Positions 1 to 9,846 of a stretch of 64,000 nt of DNA are shown one piece after another; within the stretch, counting starts at the first letter, position 1, and each line of letters begins with the position of its first letter. The translations under genes and the position numbers were made by a program. Location of the stretch: NCBI GenBank assembly GCA_031277315.1, contig JAITMP010000025.1:28831-92830 (forward strand), in the 5' to 3' direction. The DNA is from Zoogloeaceae bacterium (GTDB taxonomy: Bacteria > Pseudomonadota > Gammaproteobacteria > Burkholderiales > Rhodocyclaceae). The notes under the pieces are model-generated. The model saw only the letters and a program-made list of their open reading frames with translations, had not been told where the DNA came from and did not search any database.

Positions 1-687
1 CGGGGTTTGCCTTTTCTCGGCCATCTTGCCGCTGACGAGCGGGAGCGCTTGCGCGGGATGGCGCTGGAGTTCATCGGGCGGAAGGAGTGGCATGGGGCGC
101 AAGGTTTGCGTCTGACGCCGGAAATTCAGCTCGCCATCGCCTTGCAAGCCTGTCTGCCGGTGCTGAATCTCGGCCTCGATTCGTATCGCGGCTGGGTCGG
201 GGTGATCGTCTATCCGGGCGATTTCGTGATTCCGCGCAGCCTGACTTCGGAAGACGGCGTGGTGCATGAATTCGATGATGAGGTGGCGGGCGAGGCCTGG
301 CAGGACGGGCCGGTGCTGCTTTCCTGGTTCGATGGCCCGGAGGCGGCGGACGGCATGAACGTCGTCATTCACGAGTTCGCGCACAAGCTCGACATGCTGA
401 ACGGCCCGCCCGACGGCCTGCCGCCGCTGCACGAGGGCATGCACCGCCAGGCCTGGCTGAACGCCTTCGCGCCGGCTTACGCGGATTTCTGCGCCCGCGT
501 CGAGCACGGGGAAGAAACCTGGATTGATCCTTATGCCGCCGAAGATCCGGCGGAATTTTTCGCCGTGGCAAGCGAGGTGTTCTTTGAGGCGCCGGCGCGC
601 TTGCGGGATGACTATCCGGCGGTGTACGCGCAGCTTTGCCAGTTCTACCGGCAAGACCCGGCGCAAACGCGGAACGCGCCGCCATGA
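1..687 (+). CDS. mtfA: MtfA-type zinc peptidase (M90 family), 5' end cut off by the window edge
   Basis: The reading frame is open to the left edge, so the amino terminus is missing; about 229 codons of a protein that is usually about 265 residues are present. The zinc-binding motif HEFAH sits about midway (near position 369), and a downstream glutamate in the stretch [11 protein letters not shown] fits the third ligand of this gluzincin family. In Escherichia coli MtfA is a cytosolic aminopeptidase-like protein that binds the glucose repressor Mlc; that regulatory role is known for enterobacteria and is only inferred here. The stop codon overlaps the aat start (ATGA), so the two genes are translationally coupled. 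Confidence 0.88.
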   Translation, partial: RGLPFLGHLAADERERLRGMALEFIGRKEWHGAQGLRLTPEIQLAIALQACLPVLNLGLDSYRGWVGVIVYPGDFVIPRSLTSEDGVVHEFDDEVAGEAWQDGPVLLSWFDGPEAADGMNVVIHEFAHKLDMLNGPPDGLPPLHEGMHRQAWLNAFAPAYADFCARVEHGEETWIDPYAAEDPAEFFAVASEVFFEAPARLRDDYPAVYAQLCQFYRQDPAQTRNAPP

Positions 688-1406
688 TTCCCTGGCTCGA
701 AGGCGCGGCGCCTTTCCCGCCCGCCGCGGAGGCGTTGCGGTATCCCAACGGCCTGCTCTGCGCGGGCGGCGATTTGTCGCCGGGCCGTCTGCTGGCGGCT
801 TACCGCAACGGCATTTTCCCGTGGTTCTCGGCGGGGGAACCGATTCTGTGGTGGAGTCCCGATCCGCGCATGGTACTGTTCCCGGAGGAACTGAAAATCT
901 CGCGCTCGCTGGCGCGGACGCTGCGACGCGGGGGCTACACGGTGCGTCTGGACACCGCTTTCGCCGAGGTGATCCACGCTTGCAGTCTGCCCCGGCCGGG
1001 ACAGGACGGCACCTGGATCACGCCGTCGATGCAGAAGGCATATCTGCGCCTGCATCAGCTTGGCCATGCGCATTGCGTCGAAACCTGGATCGACGGCGCG
1101 CTCGCCGGCGGACTGTACGGCGTTGCCATCGGACGGGCTTTTTATGGCGAATCCATGTTCACCCGCCTCGCCGACGCTTCAAAGATCGCGCTGGCGCATC
1201 TGGCACGTTATCTCGAACGGCGCGGATTCGCGGTCATCGACTGCCAGATGAAGACGGCGCATCTGGCGTCGTTCGGCGCGCGGGAAATCCGCCGCGACGA
1301 ATTGGCGCAAGGGCTGGCCATCTGGACGTGCGAGGGAGAAGCAGAAGCGCGCCGCTGGCCGCCGGAAGACGCCGCGACGCTGTTCGCTGCGGAGGGCGGC
1401 GCATGA
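684..1406 (+). CDS. aat: Leucyl/phenylalanyl-tRNA--protein transferase
   Basis: 240 residues, the usual length. Aat transfers Leu or Phe from aminoacyl-tRNA onto proteins with amino-terminal Arg or Lys, making them substrates of ClpS/ClpAP. The family signature YRNGIFPW is at residues 40-47 and the conserved [17 protein letters not shown] block at about 143-159. The ATG at 684 overlaps the mtfA stop and aligns with the normal start; an earlier in-frame codon lies inside mtfA. The gene overlaps bpt by four bases, so the two branches of the bacterial Leu N-degron pathway are coupled in one transcript. Confidence 0.97.
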   Translation: MIPWLEGAAPFPPAAEALRYPNGLLCAGGDLSPGRLLAAYRNGIFPWFSAGEPILWWSPDPRMVLFPEELKISRSLARTLRRGGYTVRLDTAFAEVIHACSLPRPGQDGTWITPSMQKAYLRLHQLGHAHCVETWIDGALAGGLYGVAIGRAFYGESMFTRLADASKIALAHLARYLERRGFAVIDCQMKTAHLASFGAREIRRDELAQGLAIWTCEGEAEARRWPPEDAATLFAAEGGA

Positions 1407-2155
1407 GCCTGCTGAAAGATTCGCCCTCCTCCTCGCCTTTTGCCCGGCTGCGGTTCTACACCACTTCGCCCTACCCTTGCGCTTATCTGCCGGAGCGCGC
1501 CGCCCGCTCGCAGGTGGCCGTGCCCGGTCACCTGATCGACGCCGGCGTGTATGGCGAACTGGTGCGCGCCGGCTTTCGCCGCAGCGGTTTGCTCACCTAC
1601 CGCCCGAGTTGCGGCGCTTGCCAGGCGTGCGTGCCGGTGCGCCTGCCGGTCGAGCGCTTCGCGCCGAACCGCGCCCAGCGCCGCGCCGTCGCGCTTCACG
1701 CCGGCCTCGAAGCGCGTGAACTGCCGCTCGCCTTCTTCGAGGAACATTACGCGCTTTACCGGCGCTATCAGATCCGGCGTCACGCCGGCGGCGGCATGGA
1801 CGAGGACAGCCGCGAGCAATACGCCCGCTTCCTGCTGCAAAGCCACGTCGACAGCCGCCTGATCGAATTCCGCGAAGGCGACGCGCTGCGCATGGTCAGC
1901 GTGGTGGACGTGCTCGCTGACGGCCTCTCCGCCGTCTACACCTTTTTCGATCCGGACGTTGCCGGCGCCAGCTTCGGCACCTGGTGCATTCTGTGGCAGG
2001 CCGCGCAATGCCGCGCGCTCGGCCTGCCCCATCTCTACCTCGGCTACTGGATCGGCGCCACCCGCAAGATGGCCTACAAAGCCAGCTTCCGCCCCGTCGA
2101 AGGACGCATTCAGGGCGTCTGGCGCGAACTCACAGCGGCGGAGCTGGCGCGGTAG
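1403..2155 (+). CDS. bpt: Aspartate/glutamate leucyltransferase (Bpt)
   Basis: 250 residues. Bpt is the bacterial relative of eukaryotic ATE1; it adds Leu from Leu-tRNA to proteins with amino-terminal Asp or Glu. The amino-terminal half carries the family's cysteines (PYPCAYL and SCGACQAC) and the carboxy-terminal half the conserved [14 protein letters not shown] segment. The ATG at 1403 overlaps the aat stop, the same ATGA coupling as mtfA-aat. The tandem aat-bpt arrangement is common in proteobacteria and supports both assignments. Confidence 0.95.
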   Translation: MSLLKDSPSSSPFARLRFYTTSPYPCAYLPERAARSQVAVPGHLIDAGVYGELVRAGFRRSGLLTYRPSCGACQACVPVRLPVERFAPNRAQRRAVALHAGLEARELPLAFFEEHYALYRRYQIRRHAGGGMDEDSREQYARFLLQSHVDSRLIEFREGDALRMVSVVDVLADGLSAVYTFFDPDVAGASFGTWCILWQAAQCRALGLPHLYLGYWIGATRKMAYKASFRPVEGRIQGVWRELTAAELAR

Positions 2156-2163
2156 AATCGCGC

Positions 2164-3180
2164 ATGCTCTATGAACTCGCCCGCCCCCTGCTCTTCGCGC
2201 TCGATCCTGAAACCGCCCACGATCTGACCCTCGCCGGTCTGCGCGCGGCGCGGACGCTGCGTCTGCCCGCCGCCTGCCGGCCGCCGGCGGCAAAACCGGC
2301 GCAGGTGATGGGGCTGACGTTTCCCAACCGCGTCGGGCTGGCCGCCGGCCTCGATAAAAACGGCGCGTGCATCGAAGGGCTGGCCGCGCTCGGCTTCGGC
2401 CACATCGAAATCGGCACCGTGACGCCGAGGCCGCAGCCCGGCAATCCGCGCCCGCGCCTGTTCCGCCTGCCGGCGCGCCGGGCCATCATCAACCGCATGG
2501 GTTTCAACAACGACGGCGCCGACGCCCTCGCCGCCAACGTGGAACGGGCCGGATACAAAGGCATTCTCGGCATCAACATCGGCAAGAACGCCGACACCCC
2601 CATCGAGCGCGCCGCCGACGATTACCTCGCCTGCCTGCGCAAGGTGTACGCTCATGCCAGCTACGTGACGGTGAACATCTCCTCGCCCAACACCCGCAAC
2701 CTGCGCCAGTTGCAGGATGAATCCGAACTCGACCGGCTGCTCGGAGACATCACGCGCGAACGGGACGCCCTCGCGCAACAACATGGCCGCCGTGTTCCGC
2801 TGGCGCTGAAAATCGCGCCCGATCTCGACGAAGCGCAGATTCAATCCATCGCCGATGCCCTGCGCCGCCACCGTGTCGACGCCGCCATCGTCACCAACAC
2901 CACGCTTTCACGCGAAGGCGTCGAACGCCTTCCCCGCGCCGACGAGAGCGGCGGCCTCTCCGGCGCGCCGCTGTTCGACAAAGCCACCGGCGTGCTCGGC
3001 GCGCTGGCGCGGCGGCTCGGCGGCGAGATCCCCCTCATCGGCGTCGGCGGCGTCATGAACGGCAAGGATGCCCGCGCCAAACTCGAAGCCGGCGCGCAAC
3101 TCGTGCAGCTCTACACCGGCCTCATCTACCGAGGCCCGGCGCTGGTCAAGGAAGCCGTCGAAGCGACGCGGGATTTTTGA
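2164..3180 (+). CDS. pyrD: Dihydroorotate dehydrogenase (quinone), class 2
   Basis: 338 residues, typical of the membrane-associated class 2 enzyme, which oxidises dihydroorotate to orotate with FMN and passes the electrons to quinone in pyrimidine synthesis. Visible motifs are the FMN-binding [10 protein letters not shown] (about residues 58-67), the [19 protein letters not shown] block, the catalytic serine in NISSPN (Ser173 or Ser174) and IGVGGV near the carboxy terminus. The start at 2164, eight bases after the bpt stop, gives the usual amino-terminal helix; it is the last gene of the cluster. Confidence 0.97.
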   Translation: MLYELARPLLFALDPETAHDLTLAGLRAARTLRLPAACRPPAAKPAQVMGLTFPNRVGLAAGLDKNGACIEGLAALGFGHIEIGTVTPRPQPGNPRPRLFRLPARRAIINRMGFNNDGADALAANVERAGYKGILGINIGKNADTPIERAADDYLACLRKVYAHASYVTVNISSPNTRNLRQLQDESELDRLLGDITRERDALAQQHGRRVPLALKIAPDLDEAQIQSIADALRRHRVDAAIVTNTTLSREGVERLPRADESGGLSGAPLFDKATGVLGALARRLGGEIPLIGVGGVMNGKDARAKLEAGAQLVQLYTGLIYRGPALVKEAVEATRDF

Positions 3181-3266
3181 GGCGCGGGGAAGAAATGCCA
3201 GCCGCGCATCGAGATTTCACAAAGCCAATGTTTTTGCCGCAACCCAACTCGTCGTACTATTGAAAC

Positions 3267-4103
3267 ATGAAAGCCAGCCGATATTTCATGGCATTTCTAT
3301 ATCTGCGTGGACGCATGCAATGGGTCTGGGTAACAGTTGCGCTCGGGGCTGTGATTGCATGGCTGCCTGACGTTCAAGCCGCCAATCTGCCGGAGAGTAC
3401 AAGCAAACTGGTTTTTGCTCGTCAGATCGATCGCGAGTACACCGCTTCATTGGGATTGAAAGGCAGATCTGCCTCGTATGCGTTTACGACACTCTTGGGT
3501 GAAGGTTTTCGTTGTGACCTTCATCTTGTTAGCCCTGTCATCGGATTAGATCTGCCACCCTTTACCCAATGCCGTAAGTTGTCATCCGGTTTTGGCCCGC
3601 TATGTGATGATTTGGAGATTATGGTTCACTTTGAACGCCAGCCCGAAATTAAATCGCGAGAAGAATTGTTTGAGCGGTTGGATACCGTGCTAGTGGATTT
3701 TCCATTGGCGTTTTGCCCTTATCCGGATGAGGTGTCTGTGGAGTTCGTCGGCGCACGTGCCGCTGCCGAACAAGAACTCTCCCAGCAAGTCAACGCCCTG
3801 GAATTGATCGGTAACGCCCAATCTGCATACAAAAAGCTTCTCATGCAGGATTACTACTGCGGATTTTTAGCTGCGACAGCTGAAGATGGCGCCACGCCCG
3901 CCGAGCCAGCCCGAATGGTTTGCACACGGCGGTGGACGCGCATCCGGTATTGCCACGAGGCAAAACTTGTCATGGATGTGGATTGGCCGAGCGGCGTAAC
4001 ATCCATGACGCAGTTCTACGCCGCGCTACCTAACGCGCAAATCAAGGCTGTGCGCTCAAGCTGCGAGATACCGAACATACGCCCTGATGGGCAGAAGCTA
4101 TAA
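3267..4103 (+). CDS. Hypothetical secreted protein, AT-richer than its neighbours
   Basis: 278 residues with no family that I recognise. A hydrophobic stretch near residues 18-34 followed by VQAAN looks like a signal peptide with a predicted cut after VQA; the true start could be the Met at residue 17. The mature part has eight or so cysteines, which would suit an oxidising compartment. GC content and codon choice are clearly lower than in the flanking genes and there is no strong ribosome binding site, which suggests acquisition by transfer. It stands alone between pyrD and the convergent gene at 4291. Confidence 0.6.
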   Translation: MKASRYFMAFLYLRGRMQWVWVTVALGAVIAWLPDVQAANLPESTSKLVFARQIDREYTASLGLKGRSASYAFTTLLGEGFRCDLHLVSPVIGLDLPPFTQCRKLSSGFGPLCDDLEIMVHFERQPEIKSREELFERLDTVLVDFPLAFCPYPDEVSVEFVGARAAAEQELSQQVNALELIGNAQSAYKKLLMQDYYCGFLAATAEDGATPAEPARMVCTRRWTRIRYCHEAKLVMDVDWPSGVTSMTQFYAALPNAQIKAVRSSCEIPNIRPDGQKL

Positions 4104-4290
4104 CGTTCCTTGCGGATGCTGTATCCCCTGTCCGCTGTCCGCTTGCCATATTTTCCAAGCGCTTACGCATGGGTACGGCCTTGGCCGAGCCTTGGCTAGC
4201 ATGCCGGTCTGACCGATGACGATTGGAGCGCGATTCAATAAAATGCGCGCCCCCCGGTCAAGCCGGTGAGTTCAGCATCAGCGCCATCTA

Positions 4291-4743
4291 TCAGCGCGTG
4301 ATGGCGCCGTCTTCCACCATCACGTCGTAGGCGTAGCCGGAGCCGAAATCCTTGTCGGTGCGCACGGTGCCGTTCACGATGACCACCTCGCCGGGTTTCG
4401 CTTCGCCCGAAGTGGTGATCAGGATGTCGTTGGTGCCTTTGGCCTCGTCGCCGGTGCCGTCGCGCAGGTGCAGCCAGTTCTTGTTCATGATGCCGCTGAG
4501 GAACTTGACCACCTTGCCGCGCACGACGACCGGCTTGTCTTTCAGTTGCGCACGCTGGGCGATGATTTCTTCCACCGTTTTCGCATTCGGGCCGCTGGCC
4601 TTGGAGACGCGCACGTCGCCGATCTCGGCGGCGGGATTGACGCTGGGATGGCCGGCCGGCAGATCGCGGGAAGCGGCAGGCCCGGCGGCCCAGACGCCCG
4701 TGGCCGCCAGCAGCAGCGCGGCGGCGATGCAGGATTTTTTCAC
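4291..4743 (-). CDS. Secreted OB-fold nucleic-acid-binding-like protein
   Basis: 150 residues from a GTG start; an AAAGGAGT ribosome binding site lies at 4747-4755, four bases upstream, and makes this start much better than the upstream ATG. A signal peptide (KKSCIAAALLLAATGVWA) is followed by a short linker and a single OB-like domain with the pattern VVVRGKVVKF ... NWLHLRDGTG ... VVIVNGTV, as in small periplasmic proteins annotated as DNA-binding or tOB-type. The function is not known. It is the next minus-strand gene after iscX, from which it is separated by a palindromic repeat that probably insulates the isc operon. Confidence 0.72.
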   Translation of the reverse strand: MKKSCIAAALLLAATGVWAAGPAASRDLPAGHPSVNPAAEIGDVRVSKASGPNAKTVEEIIAQRAQLKDKPVVVRGKVVKFLSGIMNKNWLHLRDGTGDEAKGTNDILITTSGEAKPGEVVIVNGTVRTDKDFGSGYAYDVMVEDGAITR

Positions 4744-4788
4744 GATGACTCCTTTGGGTTGAAAGCGGGAAGAAGATAACTGCATACA

Positions 4789-4810
4789 CCTTCCCCTTCA
4801 AGGGGAGGGC
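4789..4810. repeat. Palindromic repeat CCTTCCCCTTCAAGGGGAGG (G-rich family copy 1)
   Basis: Short inverted repeat of CCCCTT and AAGGGG arms, the same core as copies at 22859, 34793, 54873 and 56662. It sits directly after iscX and could act as a terminator of the isc operon, although no clear U tract follows. Confidence 0.7.
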
Positions 4811-4843
4811 TTTGTCGCAATGCGTTTCATGCGCGGCATCGCT

Positions 4844-5038
4844 CTACTCGGCTTCTTCCATCCAGGCGGACTGGATGGCTTCGAGAATTTTTTCGCCGCA
4901 GCGTTGCGGATCGTCGTCGAAGCCGGGCAGCGCCCGCGTCCAGTTCATCAGGTCGACGAAATTGATCTGCGCCGGGTCGACGTCAGGATGGGCGTCGGCG
5001 AGCGCGATGGCGATGTCATGAATGTCGGTCCACTTCAT
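4844..5038 (-). CDS. iscX: IscX, small acidic ISC accessory protein
   Basis: 64 residues, exactly the family length. IscX (YfhJ) binds iron and the desulfurase IscS and tunes the rate of Fe-S assembly. The protein opens [15 protein letters not shown] and has the acidic DAHPDVDP and FDDDP segments typical of the family. The ATG at 5038 overlaps the fdx stop by four bases. It is the last gene of the isc operon. Confidence 0.93.
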   Translation of the reverse strand: MKWTDIHDIAIALADAHPDVDPAQINFVDLMNWTRALPGFDDDPQRCGEKILEAIQSAWMEEAE

Positions 5039-5379
5039 TTCTTGTGGCCTTCGGAAACCATGTTGAGGGTGTATTTCGGAATCTCGATCACCAGCGGCGC
5101 ATCGCCCACTCTGGCCTGGCACGAGAGGCGCGAATTCGGCTCCAGCCCCCAAGCCTTGTCGAGCAGGTCTTCTTCCTGCTCCACCGCTTCTTCGAGGGAA
5201 TCGAAGCCCTCGCGCACGATGACGTGGCAGGTGGTGCAGGCGCAGGATTTTTCACAGGCGTGTTCGATCTCGATGCCGTTCTCCAGCAGGCCGTCGCAAA
5301 GGGTGACGCCGGGCGCGACGTCGATCACGGCGCCGTCCGGGCAAAGCTCGACGTGGGGCAGGATGATGATCTGGGTCAT
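5035..5379 (-). CDS. fdx: ISC-type [2Fe-2S] ferredoxin
   Basis: 114 residues. Adrenodoxin-like ferredoxin that supplies electrons to cluster assembly on IscU. The four cluster ligands can be placed at Cys42, Cys48, Cys51 ([13 protein letters not shown]) and Cys87 (LSCQAR), the same numbers as in Escherichia coli Fdx. Overlaps hscA upstream and iscX downstream by four bases each. Confidence 0.97.
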   Translation of the reverse strand: MTQIIILPHVELCPDGAVIDVAPGVTLCDGLLENGIEIEHACEKSCACTTCHVIVREGFDSLEEAVEQEEDLLDKAWGLEPNSRLSCQARVGDAPLVIEIPKYTLNMVSEGHKK

Positions 5380-7244
5380 AGCTTGAGTTCGATGACTTTA
5401 TGGCCGGTGAGCGCGCGCCGGACGCCCTGATCCATGCGGCGGGCGGCGAAATCCTGCGTGGCGGCGTTGAGTGAGTCGATGCCGGCCTTGATGGCGCGGT
5501 GATCCGTGCCGGCGATGCGTTTTTTGAGCGCGGCGATTTCTTCCTCGATGTCGTCGCGCTCTTCCCGTCGCAGCAGGGGGCCGTCGGCGGCCAGCGCCGC
5601 TTCGACGGCTTCGATCAGGCGTTCGGCCTCGACCTGCTGCTCGCGCAGATTGCGCGCCCGCACGTCGTCGTCGACGCGCGCCATCGAATCCTTCAGCATG
5701 CCGGCGATCTCGTCGTCGGTGAGGCCGTAGGAAGGCTTGACGGTGATCGAGGCTTCCACGCCCGAAGTCATTTCGCGCGCCGAAACCGAGAGCAGGCCGT
5801 CGGCGTCGACCTGAAAAGTGACGCGGATGCGTGCCGCCCCCGCCACCATCGGCGGAATGCCGCGCAATTCGAACTTCGCCAGCGAGCGGCAGTCGCTCAC
5901 CAGTTCGCGTTCGCCCTGAACGATGTGAAAACTCATCGCCGTCTGGCCATCCTTGAAGGTGGTGAAGTCCTGCGCCTTGGCAATCGGGATGGTGGCGTTT
6001 CTCTGGATGACTTTCTCGACCAGGCCGCCCATCGTTTCCATGCCGAGCGAGAGCGGAATCACATCCAGCAGCAGCCAGTCGTCGGCGCCGGCGCGATTGC
6101 CGGCCAGCACGTTGGCCTGCATGGCGGCGCCAAGCGCCACCACTTTCTCCGGGTCGAGATTGGTGAGCGGCTCTTTCTTGAAGTATTCGGCCACGGCGCG
6201 CTGCACCTGCGGCATGCGCGTCGCGCCGCCGACCATCACCACGCCCTTGACATCATCCACCGTCAGGCCGGCGTCGCGCAACGCCTTGCGCATCGGCCCG
6301 AGCGTTTTCGAGATCAGGGTGCGGGTGATGTCGGCGAAGGCGTCGATGGCGAGCGTGAGATTCACCGTCTCGCCGGTGGACAACTCGGCGTGGATCGGCG
6401 CTTCGTCGTGGCTGGTCAGCATCTCTTTCGCTTCGCGCGCCTTCAGCAGCAGGTAGCGCGTGTCCTCGATGGTGGGAAAACGAATCTTCGCTTCGTCGAG
6501 CATCCAGCAATACACGCGCTGATCGAAATCGTCGCCGCCGAGCGTCGGGTCGCCGTTGGTGGACAGCACCTCGAAGACGCCGCGCGCGAGTTTCAGGATG
6601 GAGATGTCGAACGTGCCGCCGCCGAGATCGAAGACGGCGTACACGCCTTCCGAAGCGTTGTCGAGGCCGTAGGCGATGGCCGCCGCCGTCGGCTCGTTGA
6701 GCAGGCGCAGCACGTTCAGTCCGGCCAGTCTGGCGGCGTCCTTGGTCGCCTGGCGCTGGGCATCGTCGAAGTAAGCCGGCACGGTGATGACGGCGCCGAC
6801 CAGTTCGCCGCCGAGGCTGGCTTCGGCGCGATGGCGCAGCAGCTTGAGGATTTCCGCCGAGACTTCGACCGGGCTTTTCACGCCGGCCACGGTGCGCAGC
6901 CGCACCATGCCTTCGGCGTCGAGAAAGTCGTAGGGCATCGACTCGATGTGGGAAACGTCCTTCAGGCCGCGCCCCATGAAACGCTTCGCCGAGACGATGG
7001 CGTTGCGCGGATCGGCAGCCTGCGCGCCCTGCGCCGCGTAGCCGACATCGACGCCGCCGCCGGCCTTGTAGCGGACGATGGAAGGCAGCAGGCTGCGCCC
7101 CACTTCGTCTTGCAGCACGACGGCGAGGCCGTTGCGCACGGTGGCGACGATGGAATTCGTGGTGCCAAGATCAATGCCGACTGCCAGCCGATGCTGGTGC
7201 GGCGCGGCGGACATGCCGGGTTCGGAGATTTGCAGCAGCGCCAT
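5376..7244 (-). CDS. hscA: Hsp70-family chaperone HscA
   Basis: 622 residues, normal for HscA. Specialised DnaK homologue that, with HscB, releases the cluster from IscU by binding its LPPVK motif. The nucleotide-binding domain begins [13 protein letters not shown], with the phosphate loop [12 protein letters not shown] and the [10 protein letters not shown] block; the substrate domain follows at about residue 390. A second ATG ten codons in is an alternative start. The first ATG shares bases with the hscB stop (TGATG), supporting it. Confidence 0.97.
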   Translation of the reverse strand: MALLQISEPGMSAAPHQHRLAVGIDLGTTNSIVATVRNGLAVVLQDEVGRSLLPSIVRYKAGGGVDVGYAAQGAQAADPRNAIVSAKRFMGRGLKDVSHIESMPYDFLDAEGMVRLRTVAGVKSPVEVSAEILKLLRHRAEASLGGELVGAVITVPAYFDDAQRQATKDAARLAGLNVLRLLNEPTAAAIAYGLDNASEGVYAVFDLGGGTFDISILKLARGVFEVLSTNGDPTLGGDDFDQRVYCWMLDEAKIRFPTIEDTRYLLLKAREAKEMLTSHDEAPIHAELSTGETVNLTLAIDAFADITRTLISKTLGPMRKALRDAGLTVDDVKGVVMVGGATRMPQVQRAVAEYFKKEPLTNLDPEKVVALGAAMQANVLAGNRAGADDWLLLDVIPLSLGMETMGGLVEKVIQRNATIPIAKAQDFTTFKDGQTAMSFHIVQGERELVSDCRSLAKFELRGIPPMVAGAARIRVTFQVDADGLLSVSAREMTSGVEASITVKPSYGLTDDEIAGMLKDSMARVDDDVRARNLREQQVEAERLIEAVEAALAADGPLLRREERDDIEEEIAALKKRIAGTDHRAIKAGIDSLNAATQDFAARRMDQGVRRALTGHKVIELKL

Positions 7245-7789
7245 CAGGATTCGTCCGCCGGAGATTCGAGCGCATCAAGCGCGTCTTCTATTTCGTGTTC
7301 GAGTTTTTCCATGAACATCAGCCGGCGCACCGCGTCGGCTGCCGTAGTGTAGTCATGCGCGTCAAAGCCGCGCTCAATTTCGCCGTGGATGCCTTTGGCA
7401 TGCCCGGCGAGCCGTTGCATCAGTGTTTCCAGTTCGCCGTGGTTGCCGGCGGCGCGCGCTTCGGCCACCGCCTCGCGCCATTCCATCTGCTCCATCAGGA
7501 ATGCCGGCGGCATCGCCGTGTTGTTCTCGCCGCTGGCGTCGACGCCAGCCAGACCCAGCAGATAGCGCGCCCGCGCCAGCGGCTGCTTCAGCGCGCGATA
7601 GGCTTCGTTCACCTGCGCCGCCCACTGCATCGACAAGCGCCGCTCGGTTTCCGGCAGATGGGCGTGGCGGTCGGGGTGCACCTGGTTCTGCATCGCGTGA
7701 TAAGCCGCGTCGAGCCGGGCGGCGTCGACGCGATAGGCGCGCGGCAGACCGAACAGCGCGAAGTAATCCTGGCTGAAATCAGGCGCCAT
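7244..7789 (-). CDS. hscB: J-domain co-chaperone HscB
   Basis: 181 residues from ATG at 7789, eleven bases after iscA; a longer frame would run into iscA. The J domain (DYFALFGLP ... HPDRHA) carries the HPD motif near residue 37, and the carboxy-terminal three-helix domain that holds IscU follows ([10 protein letters not shown] ... [10 protein letters not shown]). Stimulates the HscA ATPase and delivers IscU. Confidence 0.95.
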   Translation of the reverse strand: MAPDFSQDYFALFGLPRAYRVDAARLDAAYHAMQNQVHPDRHAHLPETERRLSMQWAAQVNEAYRALKQPLARARYLLGLAGVDASGENNTAMPPAFLMEQMEWREAVAEARAAGNHGELETLMQRLAGHAKGIHGEIERGFDAHDYTTAADAVRRLMFMEKLEHEIEDALDALESPADES

Positions 7790-7800
7790 CGGGTCGCGGA

Positions 7801-8124
7801 TCAGACGTTGAAACTTTCCCCGCAGCCGCACTGATCCTTGACGTTGGGATTGTTGAACTTGAATCCCTCGTTGAGGCCGTCGCGGGCATAGTCAAGCTCC
7901 GTGCCGTCGATGTAGGGCAGGCTCTTCGGGTCCACCAGCACCTTGACGCCGTGGCTCTCGAAAATGATGTCCTCGGGCGCCGTCTCGTCGGCGAACTCCA
8001 GCTTGTAGGACATGCCCGAGCAGCCCGAAGTCTTGACGCCGATGCGCACGCCGACGCCCTTGCCGCGCTTGGTGATGAAGTTGGCGACGTGGCTGGCCGC
8101 CTTTTCGCTCAATGTGACCGACAT
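7801..8124 (-). CDS. iscA: A-type Fe-S carrier IscA
   Basis: 107 residues. Carries clusters or iron from the scaffold to apo-proteins. The three family cysteines are Cys35 (TSGCSGMSY) and the carboxy-terminal CGCGESF pair. A GAGAGGAAAT ribosome binding site precedes the ATG. Lies between iscU and hscB in canonical order. Confidence 0.97.
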   Translation of the reverse strand: MSVTLSEKAASHVANFITKRGKGVGVRIGVKTSGCSGMSYKLEFADETAPEDIIFESHGVKVLVDPKSLPYIDGTELDYARDGLNEGFKFNNPNVKDQCGCGESFNV

Positions 8125-8162
8125 GGATTTCCTCTCTTCCTGTGTTGATCGTGTGTGTAAGT

Positions 8163-8546
8163 TTACGCTTCGTGTTTTTTCTTGTAATCGGCCACGGCCG
8201 CCTTGATGGCGTCCTCGGCCAGAATCGAACAGTGGATTTTAACCGGCGGCAGCGCCAGTTCCTCGGCGATCTGCGTGTTTTTGATTTCCAGCGCCTGATC
8301 CACCGTCTTGCCCTTCACCCATTCGGTGACGAGCGAGCTGGAAGCGATGGCCGAGCCGCAGCCGTAGGTCTTGAACTTGGCGTCTTCAATGACGCCTTCC
8401 TTGTTCACCTTGATTTGCAGCTTCATCACGTCGCCGCAGGCCGGCGCGCCGACCATGCCGGTGCCGATGCCGTCTTCTTCCTTGTCGAAAGCGCCGACGT
8501 TGCGCGGGCTTTCGTAGTGGTCAAGCACTTTTTCGCTGTATGACAT
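8163..8546 (-). CDS. iscU: Fe-S cluster scaffold IscU
   Basis: 127 residues. Scaffold on which [2Fe-2S] clusters are built. All active residues are present: Cys37 and Asp39 (APACGDV), Cys63 (YGCGSA) and Cys106 (KIHCSI), and the HscA-binding LPPVK at residues 99-103. GGAGG ribosome binding site ten bases before the ATG. Confidence 0.98.
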   Translation of the reverse strand: MSYSEKVLDHYESPRNVGAFDKEEDGIGTGMVGAPACGDVMKLQIKVNKEGVIEDAKFKTYGCGSAIASSSLVTEWVKGKTVDQALEIKNTQIAEELALPPVKIHCSILAEDAIKAAVADYKKKHEA

Positions 8547-8603
8547 TTTTGCCGTTCCTCCAAAAAATCAGTATGCCGCTTGGTGCGTCGCTTGGTGCGC
8601 CGT

Positions 8604-9815
8604 TCAGTGCGCGGCCCATTGCACGGTATCGAGATCGACGCCGTCCTGATACATCTCCCACAGCGGCGACATTTCGCGCAGCTTGCCGATCTGCTGACGC
8701 AGAAGTTGCACCGTGTAGTCGATCTCCTCGACCGTCGTGAAGCGGCCGATGCTGAAGCGGATCGAGCTATGCGCCAGTTCGTCCTGACGGCCCAGGGCGC
8801 GCAGCACGTAAGACGGCTCCAGACTGGCCGAGGTGCAGGCCGAGCCGGAAGACACCGCCACGTCCTTGATCGCCATCATCAGCGACTCGCCTTCGACGAA
8901 GGCGAAGCTGACGTTGAGGTTGTGCGGCACGCGCTGTTCCAGATCGCCGTTGAGGAACACCTGGTCGATGCTGGAAAGGCCGTTCCACAAGCGGTCGCGC
9001 AGCATGCGGATGCGCTCGTTCTCGGTTGCCATTTCTTCCCGCGCGAGACGGAAGGCTTCGCCCATGCCGACGATCTGATGCGTCGCCAGCGTGCCGGAGC
9101 GCAGCCCGCGCTCATGGCCGCCGCCGTGTATCTGCGCCTCCAGACGGATGCGCGGCTTGCGCCGCACGTAGAGGGCGCCGATGCCCTTCGGGCCGTAGGT
9201 TTTGTGCGCCGAGAAAGACATCAGGTCGACTTTCAGCCGGCCCAGATCAATCACCACCTTGCCGGTCGCCTGCGCTGCGTCGACATGGAAAATGACGCCC
9301 TTCGAGCGGCAGATTTCGCCCATGCGCTCGATCGGCTGGATGACGCCGATCTCGTTGTTGACCATCATCACCGAAGCGAGAATGGTGTCCGGGCGCAGCG
9401 CCGCCTCGAAGCGGGCGAGGTCGACCAGGCCGTTCTCCTGCGGATCGAGGTACGTCACCTCGAAGCCCTGGCGCTCCAGTTCACGCATCGTGTCGAGCAC
9501 CGCCTTGTGCTCGGTCTTCACCGTTATCAGATGCTTGCCCTTGCCCTGATAGAAAAAAGCGGCGCCCTTGATGGCGAGGTTGTTCGATTCGGTGGCGCCG
9601 GAAGTCCACACGATCTCTTTCGGATCGGCGTTCACCAGCGCGGCCACCTGCATCCGCGCCGCTTCAACGGCCGCGTCCGCCTCCCAGCCGTAGGCGTGGG
9701 AGCGCGAAGCCGGATTGCCGAATTTTTCGACCAGATAAGGAATCATCTTCTCGGCCACGCGCGGATCAACCGGCGTTGTCGCCGAGTAGTCGAGATAGAC
9801 AGGAAGCTTCAGCAT
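8604..9815 (-). CDS. iscS: Cysteine desulfurase IscS
   Basis: 403 residues, the family length. Pyridoxal-phosphate enzyme that takes sulfur from cysteine for Fe-S clusters and for tRNA thiolation. Lys205 in [12 protein letters not shown] binds the cofactor; Cys327 in [10 protein letters not shown] carries the persulfide. The carboxy-terminal helix that docks on IscU ([18 protein letters not shown]) is intact. Its start region is unusual: a 14-bp unit holding the ribosome binding site and ATG is duplicated in tandem (9812-9839). Confidence 0.97.
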   Translation of the reverse strand: MLKLPVYLDYSATTPVDPRVAEKMIPYLVEKFGNPASRSHAYGWEADAAVEAARMQVAALVNADPKEIVWTSGATESNNLAIKGAAFFYQGKGKHLITVKTEHKAVLDTMRELERQGFEVTYLDPQENGLVDLARFEAALRPDTILASVMMVNNEIGVIQPIERMGEICRSKGVIFHVDAAQATGKVVIDLGRLKVDLMSFSAHKTYGPKGIGALYVRRKPRIRLEAQIHGGGHERGLRSGTLATHQIVGMGEAFRLAREEMATENERIRMLRDRLWNGLSSIDQVFLNGDLEQRVPHNLNVSFAFVEGESLMMAIKDVAVSSGSACTSASLEPSYVLRALGRQDELAHSSIRFSIGRFTTVEEIDYTVQLLRQQIGKLREMSPLWEMYQDGVDLDTVQWAAH

Positions 9816-9839
9816 GATGTTCTCCGCATGATGTTCTCC
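9812..9839 (-). repeat. 14-bp tandem duplication of the iscS ribosome binding site and start codon
   Basis: On the minus strand the unit GGAGAACATCATGC occurs twice back to back. Each copy has GGAG five bases before an ATG. The downstream copy starts iscS. The upstream copy starts a six-codon frame (M-R-R-T-S-C) whose stop TGA begins four bases after the A of the iscS ATG. A further ATG at 9841 reads into the same short frame. Confidence 0.92.
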
Positions 9840-9846
9840 ATTATGG

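Noticed and set aside
5499..7352. 617-codon open frame on the plus strand
   Set aside because: It is the exact antisense of hscA; in GC-rich genes the opposite strand often stays open. The composition is His/Arg/Gln-rich and matches no family.
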